Positions 36,445 to 45,102 of a stretch of 60,065 nucleotides of DNA are shown piece by piece (position 1 is the stretch's first letter; each line of letters opens with the position of its first letter). Origin of the DNA: Rhizobium herbae. GTDB lineage: Bacteria; Pseudomonadota; Alphaproteobacteria; Rhizobiales; Rhizobiaceae. The notes below the pieces were generated by a model. That model made no database searches and had not been told where the DNA came from. It saw only the letters and a list, made by a program, of their open reading frames with translations. The stretch spans positions 1 through 60,065 of the forward strand of contig NZ_JAGGJV010000016.1 in assembly GCF_017873135.1 (NCBI RefSeq). Direction: 5' to 3'. The translations under genes were made by a program, and so were the position numbers.

Positions 36445-37344
36445 ATGAACTCGGTTCCGTCACTTCTCCGCAAGGCGCGCAATTTCGGCGACAAGATGCT
36501 CTGGGGCGGGCGCGTGGTGGGCGCGAGAGCGGCCGCGAGAGGCGCAATGAGAATAGGCTATTTATACGTGCGCCGACCGAGCAGAAGCGAAATTCGATTG
36601 CGGTCCGGGCAGATTCTCGAATTCGCCTTCCCGAGCCAGGTTCCCCGCGCACTCCTGGCATTCGGGGATTTCATCGATCCGGAATTCGCATTGCTCCGCA
36701 AGATCTATCACCCCGGGTGGATCGTTGCAGACGTTGGCGCTGCGATTGGACAGTTTGCTATATTTGCCGCGACGTTGCCGGCTGCCAAGGTCCACGCCTT
36801 CGAGCCGAGTTCTGCAAATGTCGCCGCTCTGTCGAGAAACATCCTCCGAAACGGCGTAAGCGACAGGGTAGAGGTCCATAGGCTCGCTTTCTCAAACGCT
36901 GAGTCCGAAGCGTATTTCGAGACCACGGCAAGCACGTGGTTGAGCGGGATCAGTGAAACCGGGACCGAGCTTGTATCGGTTCGCAAATTGACCGATGACT
37001 TTCAGAGACGGGGATTGGATCACGTCTCAATCCTCAAGATTAATGTCGCGGGATTCGAGCCTCAGGTCATCGAGGGAGCCGACGTTTTTCTGGCCAAAGG
37101 CGGCGCCGACATATTGATATTGTTACTCGGGCTGGCATCACTGCCGTGGTATGCGAAGCTTGCCACTTACGGTTATCGATTCTTCTATTTCCATCCAATT
37201 GAGAATGTACTCTACGAGGTCACGGCCTTCGACGCGGACTCGGTGCTTGCCCACCGCCCCTGGCCTGCCCGCAATATCATTGCCATTCACCAGGCGGCCG
37301 TGGAACCGATCCTCGGCACGAGATTTCCTGTTCGCGGGATTTAG
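36445..37344 (+). CDS. FkbM-family methyltransferase
   Basis: 299 residues from ATG 36445. A Rossmann SAM-dependent methyltransferase: motif I VADVGAAIGQFAIFAA (about 94-109), then VHAFEPSSANVAALSRN and the FkbM-specific VSILKINVAGFEPQVIEGA block. FkbM enzymes methylate sugar hydroxyls, so this could O-methylate a residue of the polymer. The motif reads KINVAGFE where KIDVEGxE is typical, so an Asp and a Glu often conserved are changed, which may affect activity. It stands alone, preceded by the dispersed repeat. Confidence 0.83.
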   Translation: MNSVPSLLRKARNFGDKMLWGGRVVGARAAARGAMRIGYLYVRRPSRSEIRLRSGQILEFAFPSQVPRALLAFGDFIDPEFALLRKIYHPGWIVADVGAAIGQFAIFAATLPAAKVHAFEPSSANVAALSRNILRNGVSDRVEVHRLAFSNAESEAYFETTASTWLSGISETGTELVSVRKLTDDFQRRGLDHVSILKINVAGFEPQVIEGADVFLAKGGADILILLLGLASLPWYAKLATYGYRFFYFHPIENVLYEVTAFDADSVLAHRPWPARNIIAIHQAAVEPILGTRFPVRGI

Positions 37345-37557
37345 CGCGTTTTTTCCGGAGAGACCCGCCCGGATCTGTGTTCCCATAACGGTCGCGTTGA
37401 GCCGATGGGCAGAGCGTTTTGCGTCCGACTGCTACGGCCAGTTGCTCGATCTCATTTCGGTAACGGATCGAGATGTCGCGTCGCGGGAGGGAACCTTGCG
37501 GCGTAGGCCGACAAGCTCTTCATCGACCGGTGCCATTCCGACAATGCTAGAGCGGGA

Positions 37558-37588
37558 AGCCAAAGGCGGCCGATGGTCGCCTTTGGCT
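37558..37588 (-). terminator. Hairpin downstream of the RTX beta-helix gene
   Basis: AGCCAAAGGCG pairs perfectly with CGCCTTTGGCT over a 9-nt loop, between the convergent FkbM and RTX genes. No T-run follows on either strand, so it may be a transcript-end stabiliser rather than a classical terminator. Confidence 0.4.
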
Positions 37589-37616
37589 GGAAGCCGCATC
37601 GAGCGGCCTTTTCGTG

Positions 37617-39749
37617 TTACAGTAGGAAATATCCCTTCGAAAGCGAGATCGCATCATCCAGATGAATGGCGAAATCGACCTTCTTGTCACCGTTGGTGTC
37701 GCCGTAGACATAGGTGTCGGAGGTGTCCTTGATATAGCGCAGTTCCCCGGCCTTGCCGGTGAAGACTCCGGTGCCCAGGTACGTGAATGCCTGATTGCCG
37801 GAGGCCGTCGTATTGGCGTCGATGGCCGACAAATCGATCCGGTCGCCGCCGGTGCCCGAGAAATCGAAGATCGAGTCACGACCAGCCAAGGCGACGGTGG
37901 TCTGTGACGCCGCCTTGAAGACGAAGGTGTCTGCGCCCGCGCCGCCCGTCAGATCGTCAGCGCCGCTGCCGCCATAAAGCGTGTCATTGCCGCTACCGCC
38001 GTTCAGGAGATCGTTGCCTGAGCTGCCGCTAAGAAGATTGGCAGCGCTATTGCCGTAGAGTTTGTCGGCGTGGGTCGAACCTGTCAGCCGCTCGATCGAA
38101 ACATAGGCATCGCCCTTGGCATCGCCGGTGTTGACGGAAGCGTCGGCGAGACTTGCGGTCACTCCAGCGGAGGCGCTCGCATAGGCGGCAGTGTCCGTTC
38201 CTGCCCCACCGTCGAGTTTGTCGGCGCCGGCCCCTCCGTTCAGGACATTGTTGCTGGAGCTCCCTGTCAGGGTATCGGCTGAACTGGAGCCGAGCAGATT
38301 TTCGATGCTGGTCAGCTTGTCGCCTGCCGCATGCCCCCCAGATACAACCCCCGTCTGAAGATTGATCTTGACGGCCGTCGATCCTGCATAGCTTGCCGTA
38401 TCCGTTCCGGCGCCCCCCTCGAGGACATCCGCACCGGCACCGCCCTTGAGCAGATCATCGCCGGCGAGCCCCTTATAGGTCTCGCTGGCGGTATTGGCCA
38501 TTCCGGAAACGGGCAACACGTCATCGCCCGCGGTGCCCGTATAGACAGTCGGCATCGTCGGGAGCGTGTCGAGATCGGTATTCCCGTAGACGACCGGCTT
38601 ATTGTCAAAGAAGGCGAAATCACCGTAAGCGCCATCGCCGATCTGGTTGTTGATGATCTTGATCGTCGAATCGTCCACCGGGCCGCCGCCGAAACGGCCG
38701 TCGAGATAGACGGTGTAACCACCGCCGGCCAGACGGTTGTTTTCGACCGTGATGTTCGACAGACCGCCAAAGTAGTTGTCGAGCATCACCGCCGAGGTCT
38801 GGCTCTGATCGACGATAACGGTGTTGTGGAAGATGTGGATGTCGTGACCGGCATTGACCTCGATACCGTCATAGTGAGCTTCGCTGCTGCCGCGGAAATC
38901 ATGAATGTAGTTGTCGCCGATTTCCGACGGACCGCTGACATTGATACCGTTTTCGACGTCGTGGATATCGTTGCGCAGGAAGGTCCCATGGCCGTAGATG
39001 CCGTTACCACCCGCGCCGCCGTCAATTTCACTGTCCTGCAGCGTGAAACCGGTCGCGCCGTCCATGACTTTGATGGCTGTCCATGCTCCATTGGACGACA
39101 CCTTGACGTTGCTCATCGTGACGTTCTTGGCATCGATGATGACATCGCCCGTGATGTCCATGTTGCTGATGACGGCGTTGTCCTGCGTGATGTGCAGCGT
39201 GCCGTTATACTTGGTCAGGGCTACCCCGGCCTTGAGGCCTGTGTTGGTTGCATCGGGAAAGCCTGCCGCTTCGGCGCTCACCGCGCTGGCGGCCACGGCA
39301 TCGGCCGCTACGGCTGTGCTCAGCGTGCTGGTGGCATTGGCGGATTTCGCAGCCGCCTGAAAACCTTCGGTGCCTTCCGCGCTCAGAGCCGTTTTGGCAA
39401 GAGTCGTTCCGGATGCGCTCTGCTCGTTGCCCGCCTGGGAGATGCCGGCACGCGCAGCGTCGATAGTTGCGCTGTCGTCAGTCGATATCGATGAAGTGGA
39501 GGCGAGCTTGACGAGCCTGTCGTCGGACACGCGGTCCTCGTGGCGGACGTCGCGTGCGCCAAACCCTTCCATGATATGAAAATCGTGATCGGCGGTGTCG
39601 AAGGAACTATTCAGCGTACCTTTGGTTGGAACCGTTGCCTCATGAGACTCGTTTGCTTTGTCCTGGTCGATGATGCCAAGAGGATTGACCTCCAGGTAAT
39701 CGTTCGCCAGAAAACCACTTTCGGTTGCATTCAGTAATGTTCGTGCCAC
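37617..39749 (-). CDS. RTX protein with right-handed beta-helix domain (AlgE-like architecture)
   Basis: 710 residues from GTG 39749; AGGAG is unusually far (17 nt) and AAAGG is nearer. There is no leader. Residues 1-165 are low-complexity and Ala/Ser-rich; 165-392 is a beta-helix homologous to the exported protein at 24407; 403-610 is RTX repeats (GLAGDDLLKGGAGADVLEGG and [17 protein letters not shown]), including one 79-residue module shared with the RTX protein at the left edge; 615-710 is a C-terminal domain typical of type I substrates (DSIFDFSGTGGDRIDLSAID, ending SLSKGYFLL). Beta-helix plus RTX is the layout of mannuronan C5-epimerases and some lyases. A role in modifying the polymer outside the cell is inferred. 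Confidence 0.88.
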   Translation of the reverse strand: MARTLLNATESGFLANDYLEVNPLGIIDQDKANESHEATVPTKGTLNSSFDTADHDFHIMEGFGARDVRHEDRVSDDRLVKLASTSSISTDDSATIDAARAGISQAGNEQSASGTTLAKTALSAEGTEGFQAAAKSANATSTLSTAVAADAVAASAVSAEAAGFPDATNTGLKAGVALTKYNGTLHITQDNAVISNMDITGDVIIDAKNVTMSNVKVSSNGAWTAIKVMDGATGFTLQDSEIDGGAGGNGIYGHGTFLRNDIHDVENGINVSGPSEIGDNYIHDFRGSSEAHYDGIEVNAGHDIHIFHNTVIVDQSQTSAVMLDNYFGGLSNITVENNRLAGGGYTVYLDGRFGGGPVDDSTIKIINNQIGDGAYGDFAFFDNKPVVYGNTDLDTLPTMPTVYTGTAGDDVLPVSGMANTASETYKGLAGDDLLKGGAGADVLEGGAGTDTASYAGSTAVKINLQTGVVSGGHAAGDKLTSIENLLGSSSADTLTGSSSNNVLNGGAGADKLDGGAGTDTAAYASASAGVTASLADASVNTGDAKGDAYVSIERLTGSTHADKLYGNSAANLLSGSSGNDLLNGGSGNDTLYGGSGADDLTGGAGADTFVFKAASQTTVALAGRDSIFDFSGTGGDRIDLSAIDANTTASGNQAFTYLGTGVFTGKAGELRYIKDTSDTYVYGDTNGDKKVDFAIHLDDAISLSKGYFLL

Positions 39750-40320
39750 TGTACTATTGCCTTTCTCCTCAGCCTTGAACCCCGTTTCAAGAATGTCCTA
39801 CTACCAAATCTGGCTACCTCTTTTAGATGAGCCAGACCTACAATAGGGAGCAGTAATGCAACTTCCGACATGGTGCAATGCAGCAAGAACAGTGAATTAT
39901 ATTTGGGCACGCCGCCCCATTTCGGTCTTACTGTTGCCACAAAATACTTAATCGCTTGCTTCATTCTGAAATATTTGACGAATTTTCAGCGATTCAATGG
40001 AAACTAAATTTTCGTAAAATTTTTAAACTCCCGCACAAAATTGCAACCTGAAGTTCCACTAGGACCCTGAAAAGATTTACAAAAATTTTTGAAGGAGTGT
40101 TCAATTCGCCGCGAAATCAGAAAAAGAGCAGCACGTGCATCTTTTTTTCTTAAAATTTATTCTGCGCAACCGTAAGGCCTTGAGAATACTTGGTTCAACC
40201 GTTTTTCAGGGATATTGGGCGGGGAATCGTCAGCAGGACGCGGCACTTCTCCACCCGTGTGATTCGCAAACAGGAGCGCACAACGGGTTTGAGATGACGA
40301 TCGGTAGATGGGGGAATGGT
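39750..40320. promoter_or_regulatory. AT-rich region upstream of the RTX beta-helix gene
   Basis: 570 bp, very AT-rich from 39950 to 40200, unlike its surroundings. It must carry the promoter of the RTX gene (leftward). No gene, clear hairpin or repeat seen. Such AT-rich tracts are typical targets of H-NS/MucR-type silencers in rhizobia; that is inference. Confidence 0.4.
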
Positions 40321-41286
40321 TTATTGGTGGCGGTGCCAAAGGCCGAGCGCGGCGCCAAGCGCTGAGCGACGGCCTGATCCGATGGCCAGCCGCATCGCCT
40401 CTCCGACAATGATGCCCGATCGGAACAGGGCAGATGCCAAAGCACCGTGGTGCCGGCGGTGATATTCGATGCGATTGGCAGTCATGAGTGCGGTAAGAAA
40501 GTCGCTGCTGTGATAATCGCCGCCAATATGGACCGCCTGGGATTTGGGAGCGTACAGCACCTCAAGACCGGCGGCGCGAACGCGCTGGAGATAGTCGACC
40601 TCTTCGCTGTAGAGAAAGAAGCTTTCATCCCAATCACCGATCATCTGGCGCGCTTCGGCAGAAATCAGCAATATCGCACCGGTGGCCCATTCGATCGGCC
40701 CCCCGTCCTTATAGAGCGCCGGATTGTGGACGATTTCGCCGAGCCCCATGCGCGCAGCCAGCGTGCCGCCCAGTAGCGCCTCCGTCCACGCGGTCATTAT
40801 CGATGGCTCCCGGCGGATCGACTTGGAAACGGCGCCATTCTCGCCCCGGACCTGCGGCACCACCACCCCGACCGAAGAACTGCTCAGGCCAGCATAAAGG
40901 TTGCGGATTGAGCCGGGCAGCAGGCGAATGTCAGGATTGAGAACAAGCACATCGGCAGAGGGGGCGATCGTTGCGGTCGCCGCATTGATACCGGCAGAAT
41001 AGCCACCGTTGCGGCCCGTTCGAATAACCCTCGCTCCTATGGGATGGGCCAGCGCCAGATCGACGGAGTGATCGTGCGAGTCGTTGTCGACGACAATGAC
41101 TTCATAGTGTTCGATTCCCTCGAGACCCGCACGCAGAGAATCGAGCAAGCCCGATAAAACGGAAGCGCTGTTGTAGGCGACGGTCACAATCGCAAGTCTT
41201 CGCGCCCCTGACGGTCGGACCGCAGTGGCGTTGTCGTTCAAAGGCTCTCTTCGCCGATTTGAAGCTTGTTTTATCGATGTGTCCAT
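40321..41286 (-). CDS. Glycosyltransferase family 2 (rhamnosyltransferase-like)
   Basis: 321 residues from ATG 41286 (GAGAGCGCG upstream). GT-A fold with LAIVTVAYNSASVL, VVDNDSHD, the NGGYSAGIN loop, VLVLNPDI (metal site), WATGAILLI and DESFFLYSEEVDYLQRV. This pattern is the WbbL/RfbF-type rhamnosyltransferase group of GT2. A rhamnose donor fits the rml genes in the window, but specificity is inferred. A C-terminal amphipathic region follows. Confidence 0.88.
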   Translation of the reverse strand: MDTSIKQASNRRREPLNDNATAVRPSGARRLAIVTVAYNSASVLSGLLDSLRAGLEGIEHYEVIVVDNDSHDHSVDLALAHPIGARVIRTGRNGGYSAGINAATATIAPSADVLVLNPDIRLLPGSIRNLYAGLSSSSVGVVVPQVRGENGAVSKSIRREPSIMTAWTEALLGGTLAARMGLGEIVHNPALYKDGGPIEWATGAILLISAEARQMIGDWDESFFLYSEEVDYLQRVRAAGLEVLYAPKSQAVHIGGDYHSSDFLTALMTANRIEYHRRHHGALASALFRSGIIVGEAMRLAIGSGRRSALGAALGLWHRHQ

Positions 41287-41642
41287 TTCGCGCTCTCTAT
41301 CCGGCCACACCCGTGAACGGGACTTCGGCAATCCTTGTCGCAAAAGCGCCCGCGCCGAAAGACTGCAGAGAGAGGTAGACCGCGCCCAGTTCGGATCGAC
41401 CGCTAATCCGGAAAGCTGAGTGAAGTGCAATTCAAGTAATCCAATCGGCGCATGCCGCTACCATTGCCGACATGCCGGATGTCGATTCTGTAAGTCTTTG
41501 AGTGCGCTGGAATATCTGTGGGGATTTTCTAGCATGTCGGCAGAAATCGACGACCTTAATTCTGCACCTCTCAAGGACGCGTTTGCCCCAACCCTTGGTC
41601 AACCGCCATTTCCCTTGAAACGGCAACGTATCAGGAGCTTTC
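41287..41642. promoter_or_regulatory. Divergent promoter region
   Basis: 356 bp between the leftward GT2 gene and the rightward QW-motif/wecG/wecC operon. No coding signal; it should contain both promoters. No clear operator palindrome seen. Confidence 0.35.
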
Positions 41643-42932
41643 ATGCCGATTGATTTTCAGCATTCATTGTCATCACGAACGCAAAATACACCATCGGGCA
41701 GCAGCGAACATCGGAGACATCCTCCTGAGCAAGGCCGCACGGGCACGTTCGACAGGCTGGAGACCATTGAATCGATTTCGCGCGCGACACGAACTCAGGC
41801 CGATCGCTTCCTGGACATTGCAAAGCGAGGCTTGCCGCGCATGCACCAAAGCTGCGCATTCGGTCATACGCTGCGTGCGGTCAAAGAGAATTCGCATTGG
41901 ACGGAACGGCTCGAAGGAGACAGCCTTCGTTATGCGTCGATCGTCGCTCTCGGCTTATCCTATGTCGACAAGGCAACGCAGCAACGGATACTGAGCGGCG
42001 ACACGGCCTTTGATCTGGCGCATACATGCGCCGCCCGTGCAGCGACATCCGCAGACATGGGCGCGATCGCGCTTGCCGCCTGGGCTGCCGCGGAGGCGGG
42101 ACGCTTTCATGCCGTTCCGCTCTTTCGCCAGCTTGCTCAGCTGCTCGCTTCGGATGCGCCTATCGCCACGGTTCACTGCGCGTGGGCGCTCAGCGCCGGT
42201 CTGGCAGCGCAACAATTCGGCGACACAGGGGATGTGGTCTCTCTGGCGACGAAACGGCTGATGTCGGGACTGTCTTCATCAGGCCTGTTTCCGCATATGC
42301 TGCCGGCATCGGCGAGCGGGCGCTTGCGCGCGCATATCGGATGCTTTGCCGACCAGGTTTACCCGATACAGGCGCTGTCCCGTCTTCACGCTGCTCAGCC
42401 CAACGCCATGGCCCTGTCGGCAGCCGAAGCCTGTGCCGAACGCATTTGCGCATTGCAGGGACCGTCCGGCCAATGGTGGTGGCACTACGATACGCGCAAC
42501 GGGGGTGTGGTCGAGGGCTACCCGGTCTACAGCGTTCATCAGCATGCGATGGCTCCGATGGCGTTGCTCGACCTTCGGGAAGCCGGCGGCCGCGACCATT
42601 CACAAGCGATCATCAAAGGCATGCGGTGGCTCGACGAACATCCCGAGACCTCGGCGCCGCTCGTCGCCTCAGAAAAAGGTGTGATCTGGCGCAAGGTGGC
42701 GCGCCGCGAACCCCGCAAGGCTGTGAGAGCAATATCGGCTGTGACGACAGCACTGATGCCGGGGCTGCATATCCCGGGACTTGATATGCTCTTTCCACCG
42801 ATCCGGGTGGACTACGAATGTCGGCCCTATGAACTCGGATGGCTCATTTACGCATGGTGTTCTGGAGGAGTGGTCGCAAGGCTGACCTCCAGCCCGGTGG
42901 GGGACATGCCCGCATCCTTTAAGGAGATTTGA
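41643..42932 (+). CDS. Unassigned alpha-toroid-like protein with QW motif
   Basis: 429 residues. I do not recognise the family. The chain is almost all helical with alternating Ala-rich helices, and contains one exact QW motif (QxxxGxW at Q272-GPS-G276-Q-W278), followed by a WWHYD segment and an EGYPVYSVHQHAMAPMA segment. QW motifs and repeated helix pairs are typical of the alpha/alpha toroid of squalene-hopene cyclases, prenyltransferases and some carbohydrate enzymes. Only one clear QW repeat is seen and there is no DxDD catalytic motif. There is no leader. It ends 1 bp before the WecG-type gene, so it is co-transcribed with ManNAcA genes; a role in handling the lipid or the sugar chain is possible. 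Confidence 0.7.
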   Translation: MPIDFQHSLSSRTQNTPSGSSEHRRHPPEQGRTGTFDRLETIESISRATRTQADRFLDIAKRGLPRMHQSCAFGHTLRAVKENSHWTERLEGDSLRYASIVALGLSYVDKATQQRILSGDTAFDLAHTCAARAATSADMGAIALAAWAAAEAGRFHAVPLFRQLAQLLASDAPIATVHCAWALSAGLAAQQFGDTGDVVSLATKRLMSGLSSSGLFPHMLPASASGRLRAHIGCFADQVYPIQALSRLHAAQPNAMALSAAEACAERICALQGPSGQWWWHYDTRNGGVVEGYPVYSVHQHAMAPMALLDLREAGGRDHSQAIIKGMRWLDEHPETSAPLVASEKGVIWRKVARREPRKAVRAISAVTTALMPGLHIPGLDMLFPPIRVDYECRPYELGWLIYAWCSGGVVARLTSSPVGDMPASFKEI

Positions 42933-42933
42933 T

Positions 42934-43764
42934 ATGCAAAGGCAACGTCAGCTTCTATTCGGCATGTATATGGATGCCATGTGCATGGATGATGTCATCG
43001 AGCGGTGCCGCACGGCCCTCGCCACGCGCCGACCAATCCTTTTGGGCGTGCTCAATGCCGCAAAGGTTGTCGAGCTTCACAGGGATGCACTCCTGCGCGA
43101 ATCGTTAATGGAATGCGATCTTTTGCTGGCGGATGGTCAGTCCATCGTTTGGGCGAGCAAGTTGCTCGGTCGGCCCTTGCCGGAGCGCGTGGCAGGCATC
43201 GATATATTCACGCGTCTTCTTTTTCTCGCGCATCGCGATGACCGGTCTATTGCTCTGCTGGGCGCCAAACCCGATGTTTTGGCGGAAATGCAGCGCGTTA
43301 TCGCCCAGCGCTTTCCCGGTCTGAGGATCGCCTATAGCCATCACGGATACTATGAGGCCGCAGAAGCAGGTCAGATCGCGGCCGACATTCGAGAATCCGG
43401 CGCCGATATGCTCTTTCTTGGAATGACCTCGCCCAAAAAGGAAATATTTCTGGGATCTTATGGTTCGTCCCTTGACGTTCCCGTGCTGCATGGCGTCGGC
43501 GGCTCCTTCGACATCATGGCCGGTCTCACGAAGCGTGCACCAATCGCCTGGCAGAGAGCTGGAATGGAATGGGCCTACAGACTGCTGCAGGAGCCCAGAC
43601 GGCTCTGGTGGCGCTATCTGAAGACCAACACCAGCTTCCTCCAACTCACCATCCGCGAAATGCTTCATCCCGCGCGTGCCTTCAGGGTTGGTGCAAACAG
43701 AAATGTGGCGCCCACCAGAGTCCGGATCCCGGGCACGCAACTTCGGAGCATTGCCGATGACTGA
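42934..43764 (+). CDS. WecG/TagA/CpsF-family glycosyltransferase
   Basis: 276 residues; AAGGAG is well placed. The domain is complete from NAAKVVELHRD (residues 41-51) and ADGQSIVW (66-73, with the conserved Asp) to FLGMTSPKKEIFL, GVGGSFDIMAG and the C-terminal RAGMEWAYRLLQEPRRLWWR. WecG adds ManNAcA to lipid I; TagA adds ManNAc. Because wecC follows with an 8-bp overlap and wecB is in the window, ManNAcA transfer is the best guess. Basic C-terminal tail for membrane contact. Confidence 0.9.
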   Translation: MQRQRQLLFGMYMDAMCMDDVIERCRTALATRRPILLGVLNAAKVVELHRDALLRESLMECDLLLADGQSIVWASKLLGRPLPERVAGIDIFTRLLFLAHRDDRSIALLGAKPDVLAEMQRVIAQRFPGLRIAYSHHGYYEAAEAGQIAADIRESGADMLFLGMTSPKKEIFLGSYGSSLDVPVLHGVGGSFDIMAGLTKRAPIAWQRAGMEWAYRLLQEPRRLWWRYLKTNTSFLQLTIREMLHPARAFRVGANRNVAPTRVRIPGTQLRSIADD

Positions 43765-45013
43765 AGTTTTCAAGGGCAGACTGGCCATACTGGGCATGGG
43801 ATATATCGGTTTGCCCACAGCTGTGGCAATCGCGACGCGCGGAATCGACGTGATAGGCGTTGATATCAATCCGGCCACCGTCGCAGCCTTGTCGCGCGGC
43901 GAGGTGCCGTTCGTCGAGCCCGATCTTGCCGTGGGGGTCAGCGGTGCCGTTGCCATGGGGCGACTGACGGCGACGACCGAGACTCCGGCGGCAGACGCCT
44001 TCATCATCGCCGTTCCGACACCCTTCAATGAAGATCGAACGGCGGATTTGTCCTATGTGAAAGCGGCTGCCGAGCAGATTGCTCCAATGCTGAAGTCCGG
44101 GAACATTGTGGTTCTCGAGTCAACCTCCCCTCCCGGCACAACGCAAAAGGTGGGAGACTGGATCGGAGCTCTGAGACCGGATCTGAGGATGCCACGGGAC
44201 GGCGAAACCGGCGCGGATATATTCGTTGCCCACTGCCCTGAGCGCGTTCTTCCCGGCCGCATCATGATCGAGATGATTACCAACGACCGCGTTGTCGGCG
44301 GCTTGACGCCGAGATGCGCGGAAAAGGCGGCGTCCATTTATCGCTTGTTCGCTCAGGGCGAAATTCTGCTGACCGATGCGGCAAGCGCCGAAATGGCGAA
44401 GCTCGTTGAAAATGCCTATCGCGATGTCAACATTGCCTTCGCCAATGAGATTTCCTTGATCAGTGAATCTCTTCACATCGACGTCTGGGAAGTGATCCGC
44501 CTTGCCAACCGGCATCCACGTGTCAACATCCTCAGTCCGGGGCCGGGGGTCGGCGGGCATTGCATTCCGGTAGACCCCTGGTTCATCGTTTCCGCAGCGC
44601 CGCGGCTCTCGCGTTTGATCCGTACAGCGCGTGAGGTCAACGATCATCGGCCGCATCACGTTGCAGAGCAGGTTGTCGAGAAGGCAAAAAGGTTCCGCAC
44701 TCCGACGGTCGCCTGCCTCGGATTGACCTTCAAGGCCAATGTCGATGACGTGCGAGAAAGCCCCGCGATAGAAGTTGTCGGGCTCATCGCCAAAGCGCTG
44801 CCGGATGTCGAAATTCTTGTGGCGGACCCCTATGTCAGCGTGATGCCAGCACTGCTGGCCAAATATGGCAATCTCCACCTTGAGGGCGCATATCAGGCAG
44901 TGGAGCGCGCCGACATCGTGGTTCTTCTCGTCGAGCACGAACCATTCAAAGCGATGAGGCACACGCGCCTCGGAGGCAAAGTTATCTACGACACGCGCGG
45001 CGCCTGGCATTAA
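43757..45013 (+). CDS. wecC: UDP-N-acetyl-D-mannosamine dehydrogenase
   Basis: 418 residues from ATG 43757, overlapping the WecG-type gene by 8 bp. NAD loop LAILGMGYIGLPTAVAIA, ESTSPPGTTQ, the strongly WecC-like blocks VAHCPERVLPGR, NDRVVGGLTPRC, NAYRDVNIAFANEISLI and RLANRHPRVNILSPGPGVG, with the catalytic Cys in GHCIPVDPWF. It oxidises UDP-ManNAc at C6 to UDP-ManNAcA with two NAD. A role on UDP-GlcNAc (WbpA-like, feeding the WbpB/E/D-like enzymes) is the alternative, but the match is closer to WecC. Confidence 0.94.
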   Translation: MTEVFKGRLAILGMGYIGLPTAVAIATRGIDVIGVDINPATVAALSRGEVPFVEPDLAVGVSGAVAMGRLTATTETPAADAFIIAVPTPFNEDRTADLSYVKAAAEQIAPMLKSGNIVVLESTSPPGTTQKVGDWIGALRPDLRMPRDGETGADIFVAHCPERVLPGRIMIEMITNDRVVGGLTPRCAEKAASIYRLFAQGEILLTDAASAEMAKLVENAYRDVNIAFANEISLISESLHIDVWEVIRLANRHPRVNILSPGPGVGGHCIPVDPWFIVSAAPRLSRLIRTAREVNDHRPHHVAEQVVEKAKRFRTPTVACLGLTFKANVDDVRESPAIEVVGLIAKALPDVEILVADPYVSVMPALLAKYGNLHLEGAYQAVERADIVVLLVEHEPFKAMRHTRLGGKVIYDTRGAWH

Positions 45014-45102
45014 AGTCAACGGCGCGTGGCGAGATATCGCTTTCTGCGGATATGACTGGCCGGCCCATGCCGGACCGGTTCACGCGATGGGAACCGGGCA
45101 GC

